Assembly (NCBI GenBank): GCA_031289935.1
Contig: JAITON010000051.1
Coordinates: forward strand, 1-17,192
Length of the DNA: 17,192 nt
Reading direction: 5' to 3'
DNA from: Treponema sp.
Lineage (GTDB): Bacteria > Spirochaetota > Spirochaetia > Treponematales > Breznakiellaceae
Shown: positions 14,404-17,192 of the stretch, one piece after another
How positions within the stretch are numbered: position 1 is the first letter of the stretch
How the letters are laid out: each line of letters opens with the position of its first letter
Made by a program: the position numbers and the translations under genes
Notes under the pieces: generated by a model
Seen by the model: only the letters and a program-made list of their open reading frames with translations
Databases searched by the model: none
What the model was told of the DNA's origin: nothing

Positions 14404-17192
14404 ATGAAATACTGGAAATTTGGCTTATCAATCATCGTATTTGGAGTAATCCTGGGGGTATTAGCCTTGGGATGTACAAGCGCCCCTGAGCCCTCCACCG
14501 CGGAGGAAGAGCCGGACAATGTCTGGGATCTCCTGGACCGGGGGAATACCGAGGAGGCCAAGACCTATTTCCTGGGACAGTATGACGTCAATGCCCGGGA
14601 TCCCAAGGGCCGGACCCCCCTCCACGCTGCGGCGGAGCTCCAGGACTCGGCCCTGGCCTCCTTCTTTATCTCCCGGGGCGCCGATGTGGACGCCGTGGAT
14701 GATGAAGGACGGAGCCCCCTGTTCATCAGTATTCAGAACGGGGACGCCGAGACCGCCAGGGTGTTGATCAACGCCGGGGCGGATATTTTCCAGGAAACGC
14801 CCGCAGGATATACCCCGGCGTCCCTCGCCATTTCCCGGGGCGGGGATCTCCTGCGCGGCGTGGCAGGTCCCCTTTCGATACAGGCCGTGGACGAACGGGG
14901 CCGGACCATGCTGCATATCGCGGCGGAGGCGGGCCTGCCCGAGAGCGTGGATAGTATTCTTGCCGCCGGTGCGGCGGTCAATAAACGGGGCTATGATGGG
15001 CAGACGCCCCTGGACCTGGCTTTTTCCCACACCGATACGGAGGCCTATGCCCAAACAGCGGAACGGCTGATTCTGGCGGGGGCCTATTCCGACAAAGACC
15101 TCTTTGCCTCCTTTGCCCCGGCGGTTCAGAGCCACAACTTTAATATCCGCAGCGTCGACGGCGCCGCACCCCTGCACTATGCCTCCCAGCAGGGATACTA
15201 CGGCTACGTGATCTACCTCCTGAATCAGAATGCGGAGGTCAACATTAAGAACGCCTCCGGGGCAACGCCCCTCCATGAGGCGACCCGGTTCGGCAATCTG
15301 GAAATCATGAGGCTCCTCATCGCGGCCGGGGCCGATGTGAACAGCCAGGACGCCATGGGGAATTCCTGCCTGCACCTGGCGATTCCCTCCACAGTCCACC
15401 GGGCGGCCCTGGGAATCCTCCTCCAGAACGGCGCCGACCCCAACCTCCGGGACGAGCACGGCGATTCTCCTCTGCACATTTTGGTGATCCTGAACCGGGA
15501 CAGCGAGGTGCTCAGGACCATTCTGGACGTCGGGGCCGAAGTATCCATCCGGAACATTGACGGCAAGACCCCCCTCCATCTGGCCATTGAGGAGGGCCGG
15601 AACCCCCTGATCCCCCTGCTCCTGGAGTACGGGTCCGATATTTTTGCGACGGATAATGACGGCATGACTCCCTTCGAACTGGCCCTGCAAACCCAGCTCC
15701 CGGCCCTGAACCTCCTCATTACCGAGGTAACGGTACTCCAGAGCGATAAAAACGGGAATACGGCCCTCCATATCGCGGTACGGAGTGGCGCAGAGGCCCG
15801 GATCATTACCCAGATACTGGACAAACATGCCCTGGTCAACGCCCGGAATCAGGAAGGGGACACGGCCCTCCATATCGCGGTACAGTTCGACCGGCGCGAG
15901 GCGGGGCAGCTCCTCCTGGAACGGGGGGCGGATATCTTTGCCCCCAATGCCCGGAAGGAGACCCCCCTTTACCTGACCTTTTATCCCGGCGGTACGGCCT
16001 CGGGCATCATCCGCGAGTGGATGCTGACCCCCAAAACGCTGGAAACCCGGGACGGCCAGGGGAACACCGCCCTTCACTTTGCCGCATTGTGGCGCCTGGA
16101 CGCTTATATCCCCCAGATGATTCAGAGAGGGGCCAATATGGAGGCAGGGAACTCCACCGGCGAGCCTCCCCTCTTTTGGGCCGTTCAGGCCGATTCGGCC
16201 TCTACCATCAGGACCCTCCTGGCCGAAGGGGCCAATCTGGACAGCCGGGACAGTATGGGTAATTCGGCCCTCCACGCGGCGGTACGCCCGGACGCTCCGG
16301 CGGCAGCAGAGGCCCTGATTGCCGCAGGCATTAACATCAATCCCCATGCACTGAACGGCAGGACCCCCCTCCACGACGCCATCTACCTGGGAATCAGCAG
16401 GGTAGAGGACGTGCTCCTGAAACGGGGGGCGGATCTGGAAGTCCGGGACAACGAGGGCAATACTCCCCTCATGGAGGCGGTTATCGCGGGCTACCCTGCG
16501 GTCGTGAACCGGCTTATCACTATGAAGGCCGATGTTATGGCCCGGAATATCCGGGGGGATACGCCCCTCCACCTGGCCGTGGCCCTGAACCGGAGCGAGA
16601 CCGTCTCGGCCCTGCTGGCCGGGGGCGCCTCCATCCACGCCCGGAATACCCAGGGCATGACCCCCTTTAGGACCGCCCTGATAACCTCTCCCCAGCTCAT
16701 TGCCCTGCTCCTGGGCCAGAACCGGATCCTCCTCTCGGATGATTCAGGTCTCTCCCCCCTGCACATCGCGGTAACGGACCTTCTGCCGGTAAGCATCCTC
16801 AGCACGATACTGAACCTGGGGGGAAGGACCAGCGCCGTGGATTCGGCGGGCAGGACCCCCCTGCGGACGGCGGCGGACCTGGGCTACTGGGAGGCCGCCA
16901 AATTCCTGGCCGACTCAGGCTCGGACCCCTTCTCGGCGGCCGGGGACGGCAAGACTCCCGCAGACATTGCCCTGGCCAAGGGCCAAGCGGCGATTGCAGC
17001 GGTCTTCTCGGGGCCTGCGGCCATTGCCCGGGACTCCTCGGGGAACGGCATCCTCCATATCGCGGCCAAGTCGGCCAGTATAGACCTTATCCGGCAGCTC
17101 ATCTCGCTGGGGGCCGACAAGACCGTCCGGAACATCGCCGGTGAAACGCCCTATGACATCGCCACCCGCTGGAACCGCCTCCAGGTGGCCGA
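14404..17192 (+). CDS. Giant ankyrin-repeat lipoprotein (5' part, runs off the window)
   Basis: An open frame of at least 929 codons with no stop before the right edge, so the C-terminus is missing. Residues 1-23 (MKYWKFGLSIIVFGVILGVLALG) form a signal peptide followed by Cys24; ALGC fits the relaxed lipobox of spirochetes, so the protein is probably a lipid-anchored envelope protein. From residue about 66 to the edge it is almost solid ankyrin repeats, about 26 copies, most 33-34 residues with the G-x-TPLH-x-A and GADVN motifs, for example GKTPLHLAIEEGR and AAGADVNSQD. Four are short (31 residues) and one is stretched to 54. Ankyrin arrays bind proteins; the ligand is unknown. The gene is divergent from the flagellar operon with 113 bp between, and it lacks a clear ribosome binding site. 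Codon use looks like its neighbours, so recent transfer is not suggested. Confidence 0.93.
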   Translation, partial: MKYWKFGLSIIVFGVILGVLALGCTSAPEPSTAEEEPDNVWDLLDRGNTEEAKTYFLGQYDVNARDPKGRTPLHAAAELQDSALASFFISRGADVDAVDDEGRSPLFISIQNGDAETARVLINAGADIFQETPAGYTPASLAISRGGDLLRGVAGPLSIQAVDERGRTMLHIAAEAGLPESVDSILAAGAAVNKRGYDGQTPLDLAFSHTDTEAYAQTAERLILAGAYSDKDLFASFAPAVQSHNFNIRSVDGAAPLHYASQQGYYGYVIYLLNQNAEVNIKNASGATPLHEATRFGNLEIMRLLIAAGADVNSQDAMGNSCLHLAIPSTVHRAALGILLQNGADPNLRDEHGDSPLHILVILNRDSEVLRTILDVGAEVSIRNIDGKTPLHLAIEEGRNPLIPLLLEYGSDIFATDNDGMTPFELALQTQLPALNLLITEVTVLQSDKNGNTALHIAVRSGAEARIITQILDKHALVNARNQEGDTALHIAVQFDRREAGQLLLERGADIFAPNARKETPLYLTFYPGGTASGIIREWMLTPKTLETRDGQGNTALHFAALWRLDAYIPQMIQRGANMEAGNSTGEPPLFWAVQADSASTIRTLLAEGANLDSRDSMGNSALHAAVRPDAPAAAEALIAAGININPHALNGRTPLHDAIYLGISRVEDVLLKRGADLEVRDNEGNTPLMEAVIAGYPAVVNRLITMKADVMARNIRGDTPLHLAVALNRSETVSALLAGGASIHARNTQGMTPFRTALITSPQLIALLLGQNRILLSDDSGLSPLHIAVTDLLPVSILSTILNLGGRTSAVDSAGRTPLRTAADLGYWEAAKFLADSGSDPFSAAGDGKTPADIALAKGQAAIAAVFSGPAAIARDSSGNGILHIAAKSASIDLIRQLISLGADKTVRNIAGETPYDIATRWNRLQVA
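14599..17192 (+). repeat. Array of about 26 ankyrin repeats
   Basis: Using the Gly of the GxTPLH turn as marker, repeats begin near residues 69, 102, 135, 166, 199, 253, 286, 319, 353, 387, 420, 451, 485, 518, 553, 586, 619, 652, 685, 718, 751, 782, 816, 849, 880 and 913. Most copies are diverged in DNA. One pair of neighbours shares a perfect 22-bp word (15760-15781 and 15862-15883). The array continues past the window. Confidence 0.9.

Noticed and set aside
14461..16638. Minus-strand open frame of 725 codons opposite the ankyrin gene
   Set aside because: It is the shadow of the GC-rich ankyrin repeats; its own repeats (VEGG, IGP) only mirror the codons on the other strand, and it has no recognisable domain.
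15655..17192. CRISPR-like or satellite repeat array
   Set aside because: The periodicity is 93-105 bp, in codon phase and diverged at DNA level; it is explained by ankyrin protein repeats.

Overview
The window most likely comes from a spirochete of the Treponema group. The basis is a long minus-strand flagellar operon in the order fliO-fliP-fliQ-fliR-flhB-flhA-flhF-flhG-(membrane protein)-sigma28-(Jag-N/DUF342 protein)-two small proteins, which matches the order I know from Treponema pallidum. DNA is GC-rich by eye, higher than in T. pallidum. That would fit an insect-gut or otherwise environmental treponeme, but this is inference.

Layout. Positions 1-343 hold no convincing gene: a run of 15 G, three small palindromes, a set of helically phased A-tracts and a large imperfect inverted repeat. 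A GH43-type glycosidase follows on the plus strand (344-1801). A tRNA-Phe(GAA) gene lies convergent to it on the minus strand (1851-1923), with a near-consensus sigma70 promoter. From 14290 down to about 2021 the minus strand carries one tightly packed flagellar operon of 13 genes. Most junctions overlap (ATGA, TAATG or 20 nt) or leave gaps of 1-17 nt, so translational coupling is likely. From 14404 to the right edge, divergent from the operon, an open frame of at least 929 codons encodes a predicted lipoprotein made almost wholly of ankyrin repeats. It runs off the window.

How the genes work together. FliO, FliP, FliQ, FliR, FlhB and FlhA form the membrane core of the flagellar type III export apparatus. 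FlhF (SRP-type GTPase) and FlhG (MinD-like ATPase) set the place and number of flagella. The sigma28 (FliA/WhiG) protein transcribes late flagellar genes. The Jag-N/DUF342 (FapA-like) protein and three conserved proteins of unknown role (2617, 2988 and 6390 are their starts) travel with them. The final one has an N-terminal membrane segment, a coiled coil and a C-terminal helix-turn-helix-like end. By position and architecture it resembles SwrB, which follows sigD in Bacillus.

Points that stand out: the giant ankyrin lipoprotein with a possible ten-repeat super-period; the operon beginning at fliO rather than continuing upstream into fliY/fliM; the phased A-tracts plus hairpin ahead of the glycosidase; the G15 tract; and unusual start codons (GTG, TTG and possibly CTG) in four operon genes. 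I did not find a defence system, CRISPR array, insertion sequence or clearly new multi-gene system.
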